A stretch of DNA of 64,000 nucleotides from Deltaproteobacteria bacterium. GTDB lineage: Bacteria > Lernaellota > Lernaellaia > JACKCT01. Made by a program: the position numbers and the translations under genes. Location of the stretch: NCBI GenBank assembly GCA_027493875.1, contig JAOSJX010000003.1:1-64000 (forward strand). Reading direction: 5' to 3'. A model generated the notes under the pieces. The model did no database searches, was not told where the DNA came from, and saw only the letters and a program-made list of their open reading frames with translations. Of the stretch, positions 26,758-36,942 are shown in pieces (position 1 is the stretch's first letter; every line of letters starts with the position of its first letter).

Positions 26758-29700
26758 TTGAGTAAGAAGAAAGGTTCGCTGCTTTCCAAAATCCGGTCCA
26801 AGCCGAAGCCCCGGACGGACCGGGAGTTGGACGATCTCGTCGAGGCGGTCCAAAACGACGCCGCCGACATGCGCGCGCGCATCAAGCTGGCCGATGCGTA
26901 TTTGAAACGGGAGCAGCAGCTCAAGGCGCTCGATCAGTATCTGACCGTCGCGGAAACCTACGCCGAGCGCGGCGTGTATCCCAAAGCGGTCGCGGTCTAC
27001 AAGCGCGCCATCGAAATCGATCCTCAGATGATCGAGGTCTACATCAAGCTCGCGCAGCAGTACAAGAAACTCGGGCTGATGTCCGAAGTCGTCGCGAACT
27101 ACACCAAAGCCGCCGAACTCCACGAAAAAGCCGGACGCAAAAAAGAGGCGCTCGATACCTTCCGCATGTTGATCGGGCTGTCGCAGGAGAACGCCGTGGG
27201 GCGGCTCAAACTGGGGCAGCGCTATCTCAATGAAGGCTTCGCCGACGACGCCGTCGGCGAGTTTCTGAAGGCCGCGGAGATTTTCGAGCGGCAGAAAAAA
27301 TTCGACGAGCGGCGCAAACTCTTCGAGGGCCTCGTCGAGCGCGGCATCAAAAACCAGCGCATCGTCCACGCGCTGCTGGTGGACTACGCCGGCGCGCACG
27401 AACACCAGAAGGTGCTCGACGCGTATGAGACGCTGAAAAAGGAAATCGCGGGGTCGGTGTCGCTGCAGGAATTGGTGGCGCAATCCGCCGTCGCCGTGGG
27501 CCGGTCGTCCGTGGCGTCCGAGGCGTTGAAAACGGTGATCCGCCTCTACGACGACGGCGGGCACCCGGATAAGGTCCGGGAGTTCGCGCGGCAATTGCTG
27601 CAGGTGGATCCGACGGACGCGTACGCGTTGGACATGCTGGCCCGGGCGCCCGAGGCGCCGGTCGTGGAAGATCTGGCCCCCGAGGAAGAAGCCCCCGTGC
27701 TGGAGGAAGAAGCGGAGATCGCGATCGAATTCGACGAGGAAATTTCCGCGGAGGAAGAGCCCGCGGCCGCGGCGGGACCCGTCGATCTCGAAGAATTTCC
27801 GGAGGAATTGCCCGGCGAGCCGTCCGCGGAAACGGCGCGCGAAGAGGACATGTGGGAGGTTCCCGGAAGGATTCGGCGCCGAGGACGAGGGCGACGTCGA
27901 CGTTTTCTCCGAGGAGATCGACGAAGAGGCGAGCGAAGACGCCGCGCCGGACGTCACCGAAGAGGAAATCGACGAGCCGGATCTTTTCGCCGAGGCGGAG
28001 CCGGAGATCGAGGAAATCGTCGAGGAAGACTTGCCGGAGTCCGCGGATGACGCGGCCGAAGGCGGGACCGACGACGACTGGGCCGAGGCCGCCGAAGAAG
28101 AGATCGCGGACGACGATCTGGATCTGTTTGCCGCGTCGGCGGAAACGCCGGCCGTTGACGAGATCCCGGACGACGCGTTGGCGCTACCGGAGGTTGATTA
28201 CGGCGCGCTGGCGTTCGACGAGGCCGCCGCGCACGTGGCGGCGGTGCGGACCCTTCTCGAAGAAGCCGGCGACCCGGCGCGGTACGAAAATTACGTCGCG
28301 GATCTCCACGCGGCGCATCCGCGGGATCTGGCGGCGATGGAAGCGCTCCGCGCGGTGCGGATCGAAACCGGCGATATCGCCGACGCCGATCGCTTGCTGT
28401 CCTTGATGGCCGACGCGGCGGAAGACGCCGGGCTCGACGATCGCCTCGGCGGTTATCTGGCCCAGATGCATAAGGCGGCGCCGGACGATCTGGCCGTTCA
28501 CGAGCGCTACGCGGACCACCTGCGCGCGCACGATCCGGAACGCGGCGTCCGCGAGTTTACCGTGCTTGCCGGACGCGCGGCCGAACAAGGCGATACGGCG
28601 CTCGCCGAACGTTCGTTGAAACCATTTTGTCCGTCGCGCCGAACCATATCGGCGCGCACGAACAATTGCTGAGCGTCCGCCGCGCGGCGGGCGATCCGGC
28701 CCGCGTCTACGCGCAGCTGATCCGCACCGCGGAGGCGCAGCGCGCCGCGGAAAATGTGGGCAAGGCGCGCGCGCTTTACGAGGAAGCCGTCCGGCTGAAC
28801 CCCGACGACGCGGCGGCGCTCGATCACCTGCTCGAGATCGATCAGCTCGCCGACGACACGGCCCGGTCCATCGGACTGCTTAAAGAGCTCGGACGCGAGG
28901 CGCGGAGCGCCGGGAATGCGGATCAGGCGGAGCGTTTCTACCGCTGCGTCACCGACCTGGACGAAAACGACGCGTCGGCCCACGCGGAGCTTCGTGCGCT
29001 GCGTGAGGAGGCCGGCGACACGGCCGGCGCCGTCGATCACCTGACGGCCCTCGCGGCGATCGCCGAAGGCGCGGGCCGCATGGACGACGCGGAAAAATAC
29101 CGGCGCGATATCGTGGCGCTCGACGAGGCGCCGGACCGGCGGGAATCGCTCGTGGCGTGGCTCGAAACGCACGGCCGCGCCGAGACGGCCGTGCGCGAAC
29201 TGACGGCCTGGGCCGAGGCCGAGGAAAAGGCCGGCCGCGCCGAGGCTGCGGGCGCGTTGTGGGACCGCGTGGCGGCGCTGGCGCCGGACGATCTGTCGGC
29301 GCAGCGCCGGCTCATCGACAAGCTGCGTAAGGACGGCCGGGAGGACGAGGCGTTCGATCGTCTGCTCGGCGTCGCGGCCCTTCACGCGCGCGCCGGCCGG
29401 ACCGGCGAACAGGAAACCGCGCTGCGGGAGGCGTTGTCGATCCGTTCCGACGATCTTGCCGCCCGCGCCCAGCTCAAAGACCTCTACATCGCCACGGGCC
29501 ACGAGGCGAAAGCCGTCATCGAACTTTTCCAGATGGCGGACGCCGCGCGAAAATTGGAGCGCGACAAAGACGCCCTCGCCTATTACGGCGAGATCGTCGG
29601 GCTCGACGCGGACAACGCGCCGGCGCGCGAAGGCCTTCGCGATATTCATCTGGCCCTCGGCAACGAGGATCAGGCGGTCGGCGACATGATCGCCCTCGCC

Positions 29701-32700
29701 GATATTCAGGAGCGCGGCCGGAAATTCGGCGACGCGGCGAAGACGCTGCGTCAGGTGCTCAAAATGCGCCCCGACGATTACGAGGCGTTCTCCCATCTCA
29801 AACGCGTGTATCTCGCCGACGGAAAAACCGACAAAGCGCTGGAATTGCTCGAAGGCCGCGCGAAGAAATTGGAGATAGCCGGGGACCTTTACGAGGCCGT
29901 TTCGGTGATGGACGAGATCATCGGCCTCGCGCCGAAGAACGTGGCGGCCCATGAACGCAAGAAGGATCTTTTTGCTGGCATCCAGCGATACCGGCCGCGC
30001 GGTCGCGTGCCTGTTCGACATCGCCGCGCTCGGCGCGGAGGCCGGAAAGCCCGACGCGCAAGGAACAGGCCCTCGCGGAGGTCCTGCGCCTCGACGCCGC
30101 GAACGAACGCGCCCGCGGCGCGCTCATCGAGCTTTATTTTTCGACGGAGCGCGGGGAGCGCGCGGCGGCGCTTCTCTTCGACACGGCGGACAAAGCCATC
30201 GCCGCGGACCGCTTCGACGAGGCCCGCGATGCGCTGGGCCGCGTTCTCGAAGCGTTACCCGCGGAAACCGGCGCGCTTGAGCGCCTCGCCGAACTCGACG
30301 GCCGAACCGGCGATATCCCGGCGGCGGTGGCGGGTTGGACGCGTCTGGCCGACGCCGCGCCGGACCGGGCCGTCGACTATCTGCGCCGGGCCGTGGACCT
30401 GGCGCCGGACGATCTCGCGCTGCGCGAGAAAATGGTCGAGGCCCACGGCGCCGCCGGCGACGAAAAGGCCCGCCTGGACGGGCTCGGCGATCTGGCCGCG
30501 CTCTACCGCGACGCGGGCCGCCACGACGACGCGACGCGCTGCTACGTGGACGTCCTCACGGCGCGCCCGCGGGATGAGAAAGCGCTTGCCGGGTTTGTCG
30601 ACGTTTCGCGCGCTTCGGGCGAGCCGGAACTCGCGCTGGCGCAAATGCTGCTCCTCGCGGAGATCGCGCAGTCCCTGCGGCGACTCGGAGGCGGCCGAAA
30701 CGCGGCTTCGCGACGTGTTGGACGTCGACGCGCAAAACGCCGACGCTTTGGAGCGCCTCTCGGAACTGCACCTCGCCGGCGGCGATACCGAGCAGGCCGT
30801 GCGCGAGCTTTTCCGGTTGGCCGAATTGGAGCGGGAACGCGGCGCCGCGGACCGCGCCGTCGAACTCCTGCGACGCGTCCGCGAGGCGGACCCCGACGAC
30901 CTGCGAGCTTCCGTCAAGCTGGCGGATCTCTACGGTGAACTCGGCCAGACCGACAAGCTGACGGAAGAACTGTTCGACCTCCGCGGAGAAATATCGCCAG
31001 GTGGCGGACGGCGAACAGGCTCGCGCCGTGTTGACGCGGCTGGTCGCGATGCGCCCGGAGGACGACCGCGCGCACGCTCTGCTGGCGGAAATGTGCATCG
31101 AAACCGGCGACACACCCGCGGCCTTCGCGGAAAAAATGCGTTTTGCGGCGGTCCTGGCCGAGGGCGGTCAAACCGATGCCGCCATTGACATCGCGCGGGA
31201 AGCGCGCGCGCTCGATCCGGACAACGACCACGCGGCCATGCTGCTGGCGCGGCTTCACCAGGATGCCGGCCACGACGACCTCGCCCTCGACCAGCTTCTC
31301 CAGATCGCGGCGAATGCGCGGGAGAACGAGCGCGCCGGGCTGGAGGAAGACGTGCTCCGGCGCGCGCTGGACATCGACCCGGTCAACGCCGACGCCCGCC
31401 ATTCGCTCAAGCGCCTCTATCTCGCCACCGGCCGTCACGAAAACGCGATCGACGTCCTGCTCGGTTTTGCGGCCGAGCTTCTCCACCGGGGCGACCGCGA
31501 CACGGCGGACCGCGTGTACGAATCCGCGCTGGAGATCGATCCGGACGCGGAAGCCGCGCTGGCGGGCCGGCGCGACCTCGCCGCCCGGGCGGACGAAGCG
31601 GACGCCGCGCTCGCGTTCGGAACACGTCTGGCGGATATCGCCCAGGCGGCCGGCGATACGGCGCTGGTCGAAAAGCGCCTGCGCGAACTGGTGGACGCGG
31701 TGCCGGACCGCGCCAAAGCGTGGGTGCGGCTGAAGGATTTCTATCAGAAGTCCGGGGACACCGCCAAAGCGGCGGCGACCCTTGGCGATGCGTTGGAACA
31801 AGCCGGCGCCGATCTGCAAGGCGACGAGCGCGAAGCGCTGCTCCTGGAATTGCACAAGCTGGATGAAGAAAACGTCGACGCGCTGCGGATGCTCAAAGAC
31901 TTTTACAAGCAACGCGGCGAGGACGGCGTGGCGGTGCGGTACGCTCTGCGCCTCGCGAAACGGCAGGCTGCGGCGGGCGACGCCGGCGCGCTTGAACCGC
32001 TCTACCGCGAGATCCTGGCGCTCGACGCGCGCAACATGGAAGCGCGTCACGGGCTGGCCGACCTGTACCGTGATCGCGGCCAATACGACGAGGCGGCCGC
32101 CGAGTACGTTCAAATGGGACGTGAACTCACCCACCGCGCCGAGTATCCGGAAGCCGAATCGGCGTTGCTCCGCGGGCTGGAACTCGATGCCCGCCGCGAA
32201 GAGGTGCTGCGGGCCTTGCTCGATCTCTACCGGGCGCAGAGCCGGGATGAAAAGATCGTCGATACGCTGGACCGGCTGGCCGCGCTGGCGGAGGAAAACG
32301 AGGAGTTCGACGCGGCCGTCGGCTACTACCGCGAAATCGCCGCGCTCGACGTGACACGCGAGGACGCGGGAGAGAAGGTCCTCGACGCGTTGGTTAACGC
32401 GGGGCACCGCGACGAGGCGGCGCGGGAACTGGTGCGGCTCGCCGGCGCCGCGGCCAAAGCGGGCGACGACGAGCGGCGCGAGGATTTCCTGACGCGCGCC
32501 GTGGCCCTCCAACCCGATTCCGTCGAGGCGCGCGAGCAGCTCGGGGCCCTGTACGAATCGTCCGGCCGCACCGAGGACGGCGCCCGCGTCGCGTCCGAGC
32601 TGATTCGCCTCTACGAAAAAGCGCAGTCCTGGGACCGCGTCGAGTCGCTCCATCTCCGGCGGCTTGTCGCGCAGCCCGACGATGCCGAGACGCGCAACGC

Positions 32701-34417
32701 GCTCATCGCCCTCTACGACCGCACGGGCGAGGCGGACAAAGCCGCCCTGCTCCTGTTCGACATGGCGGACGCGGCGCAGAGCGCCGGGAAGGCGGACGCC
32801 CAGATCGTGCACCTGCACCGCGTCGTCGATCTGCAACCGACCAACGAGGAAGCCCACCGCAAGCTCTTCGAAGCCTACCGCGACGCGGGCCGCAACGACG
32901 AAGCCGTCGCGGAACTGCTGGCGCTTGTGGATTTGAATCTGGACGCCGACCGGCCGCGCGCCGCGGAAAAGCTGTTGCGCGAGGTTTTCACGCTCGAACC
33001 GAACCACCAACAGGCGCAGCAGATGTTGGCGCAGCTTTTCATGCGCACGTCGCAGGACGGCGAACGCGTGACGGGGCTGCTGGAAAAAGCCGAAGCCGCG
33101 CTGGCCGCCGGCCAACTCGACGGGGCGCGCAAACTGCTGGACGATGTGCTGGCGATCGATCCGGAGAACCACGAGGCGCGCGGCCTGATGAACGCGCTGT
33201 ATTTCCGTCAGCCCAAGGCCCAGCGCCGCGAGGTCAGCGAGTTCTTCGAAGACGTCGTCTTCGAGGTCGGCGATCAGGAAGACGTCGAGCTGAGTTGGGG
33301 CGATAGCGACGCGCCGCCGCCTCCCGTTGTCGAGGAGGAACCGGCCGCGGCGGCCGAGGCGATGGACGACGAGCAGCCCGAACCCGCGGCGGAGGAAGAC
33401 GATCTCGACTTGTTCGCGGAGGGTGCCGACCGCGGAGAGCCGACCGAGGCCTTCGAGGACGTGGATGTCTTCGATCATCCGAGCGACGAAGCGGCGGACG
33501 ACGGCGAGATCGACCTGTTTGACGAGCCGCCGGCCGCCGAGGAACCGCCCGCGCCGGAATCCGAGGCGGAACCGGAATCCGAGGCGACGGCCGAAATTGA
33601 CGAGGATGCGGCGCCCAATCTTTTCGAAGAGCGCGAAGCGGCGGAAGACACGCTGGAGGAAGAAGAAGCGGATCTGTTCGCCGACGTCGAGGACGCTTCG
33701 TTGTCGGAAGACGCCGATTTCGAAGCCGCGGCGCCCGAGCCCGAGACCGGCGAGCCCGTCGTCGAATCGGAAAGCGCCGAACCGATGGCGTCGGAAGAAA
33801 GCGCGTCCGATCTGCTCGACGAAGTGTTCGGCGCGTCGGCCGCCGAGGAAACGGCGGAACCTGAGGGCGAATCGACGCTCGACGATCTTTTCTCCTCTTT
33901 CGACGAGGGGGAAACCGGCGAGGCGCCCGGCGCAGAAGAAGGATCGTTGGCCGGTTTGGCGGGAGCGTTCCGCGCGATGGTCGGCGACGAGGCGCCCAAG
34001 GACGCAAGCGCGCATTTTGCGCTCGGCATCGCGTTCCGCGAAATGGAACAGACGGCCGACGCCATCGCCGAGTTCGAGAAAGCGCTTGCGCTCGGCGACG
34101 CGGAAAAAACCGGTCAGATCGCCTACCAGTTGGCGCAGTGCTACGTCGAGAACGAGGACTGGGCGCAGGGCGCCGAATACCTCGAAATGGCCCTGGACGC
34201 GGCCGAGGAAGGTGTCGAGGGATTGGAAACCATCGACATACTTGTGGACCTCGGTCACGCCTACAAACAGGGGGGAGAACTCAAAAGAGCCCTCCGGGCG
34301 TTTCGCGACGCTGACGGCCTAAATACCGATTATCGCGGTGTAAAAGCGGAAATCCAGGCCCTCGAAAAGAAGCTTGGTTCGGGCGGCGACCCGGACGACA
34401 ACATCAGTTTCATGTAA
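26758..34417 (+). CDS. Giant TPR protein with two acidic DLF-motif linkers
   Basis: One reading path of about 2,550 residues once six or so one-base breaks are repaired (near 27865, 28620, 29965, 30055, 30690 and 30990); each join restores TPR phasing. TTG start with GGAGG upstream. Layout: basic N-terminus SKKKGSLLSKIRSKPKPR; TPRs to about residue 300; acidic linker to about 480; dense TPRs to about 2160 (repeats such as ARAQLKDLYIATGHEAKAVIELF); second acidic linker to about 2400; final TPRs. The linkers repeat the short motif DLFxE (DLFAE, DLFAAS, DLFDE, DLFAD, VDVFSEE). No signal peptide, so probably a cytoplasmic scaffold; partners are unknown. Confidence 0.75.
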
Positions 34418-34632
34418 TTCTGCACACAACTGATCCGCATCATAATTTTCATTCCACGAACAAGATACGCTCGGGCGCTCAAGGCAATGAATACGATTTC
34501 GAATTGCCCTCGTTTGGATATTTAGATCGCTGGGGCGAAACGATGAGCGGAACGGGGCGCCGGTTGTAAGCGCGCCGGTCCCTCAAAACGGGCTGACCCG
34601 GCCACAATGGACGTCAAAAGGAGGAACAATTG

Positions 34633-35250
34633 ATGCGTTGGAAGAATGGCCTCGCGTTGAGCATCACGGCGGTTTTCGCGCTGGCCCTGTTTTTCGCCGC
34701 CTGCGATCTCGAGGAAGCCGCGAAGGATGAAGCGTCGAAGAACGCCGATACGTCGGTGGACGAGGAAGAGGAGATCGAACTCGAAGCGATCGTCGTCGAT
34801 ATGGAAGGCGAAACGGTCGAGAAGGCCGTCGGCGACCTGACCCGCAAATGCGGTCAGACGAGCGTTAATCAGGCGCTCGACGACGCGGGCGTGGACACGG
34901 ACGACATTGACATCAACTCCCTGGAAGTCATCAAGGTCGAGGTCCGTTATCGCAACGCGTTCTGGACCGGCGGCGACGACGTCATTACGTGCCGCCTGTA
35001 TATGTTCGACCCGGGCGACGAAGCCGGCCAGGAGAACATGACGGACCTGTCCGTGTCGCGTCTCGAAGAGGACATCGAGTACGAGGAGCACGAAGTTCCT
35101 CAATCGACGATCGATTTCATGAACGGCAAGATGGCGAACCGCGATGAGGAATTCGTCTATTGCGCGGAGGACGAACTCATCTCCGACGACTTCCGCGTCG
35201 AGTTCGAGATTCGCCTGACCGTCCGGCTCCAGGGCGAAGTCGACATCTAA
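34633..35250 (+). CDS. Lipoprotein of unknown function
   Basis: About 205 residues. Lipoprotein signal MRWKNGLALSITAVFALALFFAAC, acidic N-terminal part (DEASKNADTSVDEEEEIELE), then an alpha/beta-looking domain with CGQTSVNQALDDAGVDTDDIDINSLEV broken over 40 residues and a second half ending EFEIRLTVRLQGEVDI. The ATG at 34633 is preceded by AAGGAGG at 8 bases. A perfect bidirectional terminator follows. No family was recognised. Confidence 0.75.
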   Translation: MRWKNGLALSITAVFALALFFAACDLEEAAKDEASKNADTSVDEEEEIELEAIVVDMEGETVEKAVGDLTRKCGQTSVNQALDDAGVDTDDIDINSLEVIKVEVRYRNAFWTGGDDVITCRLYMFDPGDEAGQENMTDLSVSRLEEDIEYEEHEVPQSTIDFMNGKMANRDEEFVYCAEDELISDDFRVEFEIRLTVRLQGEVDI

Positions 35251-35273
35251 TCTCCGCGAACCGCATGCGTTCT

Positions 35274-35303
35274 AAAAAGCCGGCCTTCGGGCCGGCTTTT
35301 TTT
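35274..35303. terminator. Bidirectional rho-independent terminator
   Basis: AAAAAGCCGGCC-TTCG-GGCCGGCTTTTTTT: A run, perfect 8-bp stem and T run, serving the lipoprotein gene (plus) and the aldo/keto reductase gene (minus). Confidence 0.9.
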
Positions 35304-35305
35304 AT

Positions 35306-36133
35306 TCACGGAATCGTCGTCGGGTCCCACGCCACGCGGTGCGCCTTCTCCATCGCGTCGAGCCGCGCCATGTCGTCCGCATCCAGCGCGAAATTGAACA
35401 CCTCGGCGTTTTCCCGAAGGCGCTCTGGATGCACCGATTTGGGAATGACCACCGTTTCGTGCTCCAGCGCCCAGCGGATCATGATCTGCGCCGGCGTTTT
35501 GCCGTGCTTTTTCGCGACAGCCTTCAGCGTCTTGTCGTTGAATCCCCGTCCGCGCGCGAGCGGGCTGTAGGCCGTGATGCGGATATTCTTGCCGTGGCAA
35601 AAGCCGAGAAGCTCGCGCTGGTACAGAAAGGGATGAAACTCGACCTGGTTCACCGCCGGGATCACTTCCGCACGGCCCATCAGTTCTTCCAGATGCCGCA
35701 CCGTGTAGTTGCTCACGCCGACCGCGCGGCAGCGGCCTTCCGAGAGAATCCGCTCCAGCGCTCTCCAACTCTCGTGGCGAAGCCCCTCGACCGGCCAATG
35801 AATAAGGAAGAGATCGACGTATTCGATATCGAGGGCGGCGAGGCTTCGGTCGAACGCGGTGAGCGCCTGATCGTAACCGTGGTCCGAGTTCCATAGTTTC
35901 GTCGTCACGAAAATCGACGCGCGCGGCACACCGGACGAACGCACGGCGGCCCCCACGTCGGCTTCGTTGCCGTAGGCCTTGGCCGTATCGATATGGCGGT
36001 ATCCCAACTCCAAGGCGTGCAAAACCGCGTCGCGCGTCTCGCCCCCGCTTTTCGCCTGCCAGACGCCGAGCCCGAACACGGGCATGTCCACGCCGTTATT
36101 GAGCCGATAGGCCGAATCAAGACTTAACGTCAT
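35306..36133 (-). CDS. Aldo/keto reductase
   Basis: 275 residues, full length for the family; NADPH-dependent reduction of aldehydes or ketones in the cytoplasm. The catalytic tetrad is visible: Asp in YRHIDTAKAYGNE with the Tyr in AYGNE, Lys in VTTKLWNSDHG, His in FLIHWP. Cofactor-binding text includes GVSNYTVRHLEELM, NQVEFHPFLYQ and IPKSVHPERLRENAEVF. It resembles the AKR5 group (2,5-diketogluconate reductase/prostaglandin F synthase-like). The gene is intact, with its own upstream space after the terminator at 36186. Substrate unknown. Confidence 0.9.
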   Translation of the reverse strand: MTLSLDSAYRLNNGVDMPVFGLGVWQAKSGGETRDAVLHALELGYRHIDTAKAYGNEADVGAAVRSSGVPRASIFVTTKLWNSDHGYDQALTAFDRSLAALDIEYVDLFLIHWPVEGLRHESWRALERILSEGRCRAVGVSNYTVRHLEELMGRAEVIPAVNQVEFHPFLYQRELLGFCHGKNIRITAYSPLARGRGFNDKTLKAVAKKHGKTPAQIMIRWALEHETVVIPKSVHPERLRENAEVFNFALDADDMARLDAMEKAHRVAWDPTTIP

Positions 36134-36185
36134 CGTGGCGTCCCCTTCCCTGATTTTTCGGAGATGCTACACCGCCCGGCGCGGA

Positions 36186-36217
36186 TAAAAAAGAGGGGGT
36201 CGGCATGATCCGCCCCC
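36186..36217 (-). terminator. Rho-independent terminator of the DUF5610 gene
   Basis: On the minus strand GGGGGCGG-ATCATG-CCGACCCCC (one bulged base) followed by TCTTTTTT. Confidence 0.75.
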
Positions 36218-36281
36218 GTTTGGTGGTGGGATGGGTAGGTTGGCGAATCCTCGCGGGCGTCGGCCCGCGAAGAGCTAAATT

Positions 36282-36805
36282 CTACGCATTCACGGCCGCG
36301 CCGAGCCCGGCCCGGCGCGCGTCGAAAAAAGTTGTTCAGTTTCTCAAACGTCAGATCGATCGTCTCCTTCGCGGTGTCCAGAACGCCGCGGTCGTCCACG
36401 CCGAGCGTCGACAAGACCGCGAGCGCATCCTGATATCCGGAATTCACGGCATTGGTGACGAGCTTTTGATATTCGTTCAGCGCCGTGGCTTCGTCCATTT
36501 CCGGGTGCTGTTTCATGTACAGCGGGAAAAGGTTGATCGCGAAGCCGGCGATGCGGTCCGAGGTCGCTTCCCGGAGAGACGTCGAGATCGCCCAAACGGT
36601 CCGGCACTTCCCGGCCGGTGAGAAGCGCCAATTCGCGCAAGCGCTCAAGGGACCGCTCGGCGACGAGCCGCAGCATCCGCGCGCGGTCGAAGTTCGCGAG
36701 GCGCACGACATCGCCCGTGTGCCCGCTTTGTCCGGTTTTTGAGGACCCCGTTCGCCGTCGCGACCATTCGGCGCTTTGGCGAGGCGTCAATCCGTTGACG
36801 TCCAT
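36282..36805 (-). CDS. DUF5610-like protein
   Basis: About 174 residues. Low-complexity N-terminus (MDVNGLTPRQSAEW), helix ARMLRLVAERSLERLRELALL, then the part resembling DUF5610: SPEATSDRIAGFAINLFPLY, NEYQKLVTNAVNSGYQDALAVL and a final helix ETIDLTFEKLNNFF. Two homopolymer insertions are corrected: GGG near 36577 (restoring SPEATSDRI) and TTTTTT near 36331 (restoring the end FFDARRAGLGAAVNA and the stop at 36282). The function of the family is not known to me. It is divergent from plsB. Confidence 0.6.
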
Positions 36806-36942
36806 CGAATACCTCTATCCTTGAGGCTTTTCGTTGCTCTAACCCTTTATCGGCAGGAACCCGGGGCGACTTGAGCGTGTCTTTTGCTTCCAGAGCCGAA
36901 CAGCGTGCGCTACAATGATTGTTTCCGTTTTGGAGTTTGCCG

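Noticed and set aside
25627..27957. 776-codon minus-strand open frame over the peptidase and TPR genes
   Set aside because: Antisense to intact, recognisable genes; no motif.
30914..34258. Open frame of about 1,100 codons on the minus strand
   Set aside because: It mirrors the giant TPR gene. Its composition (Arg/Val/His-rich, no domain) is what the complement of Ala/Glu/Asp-rich coding sequence gives in GC-rich DNA.
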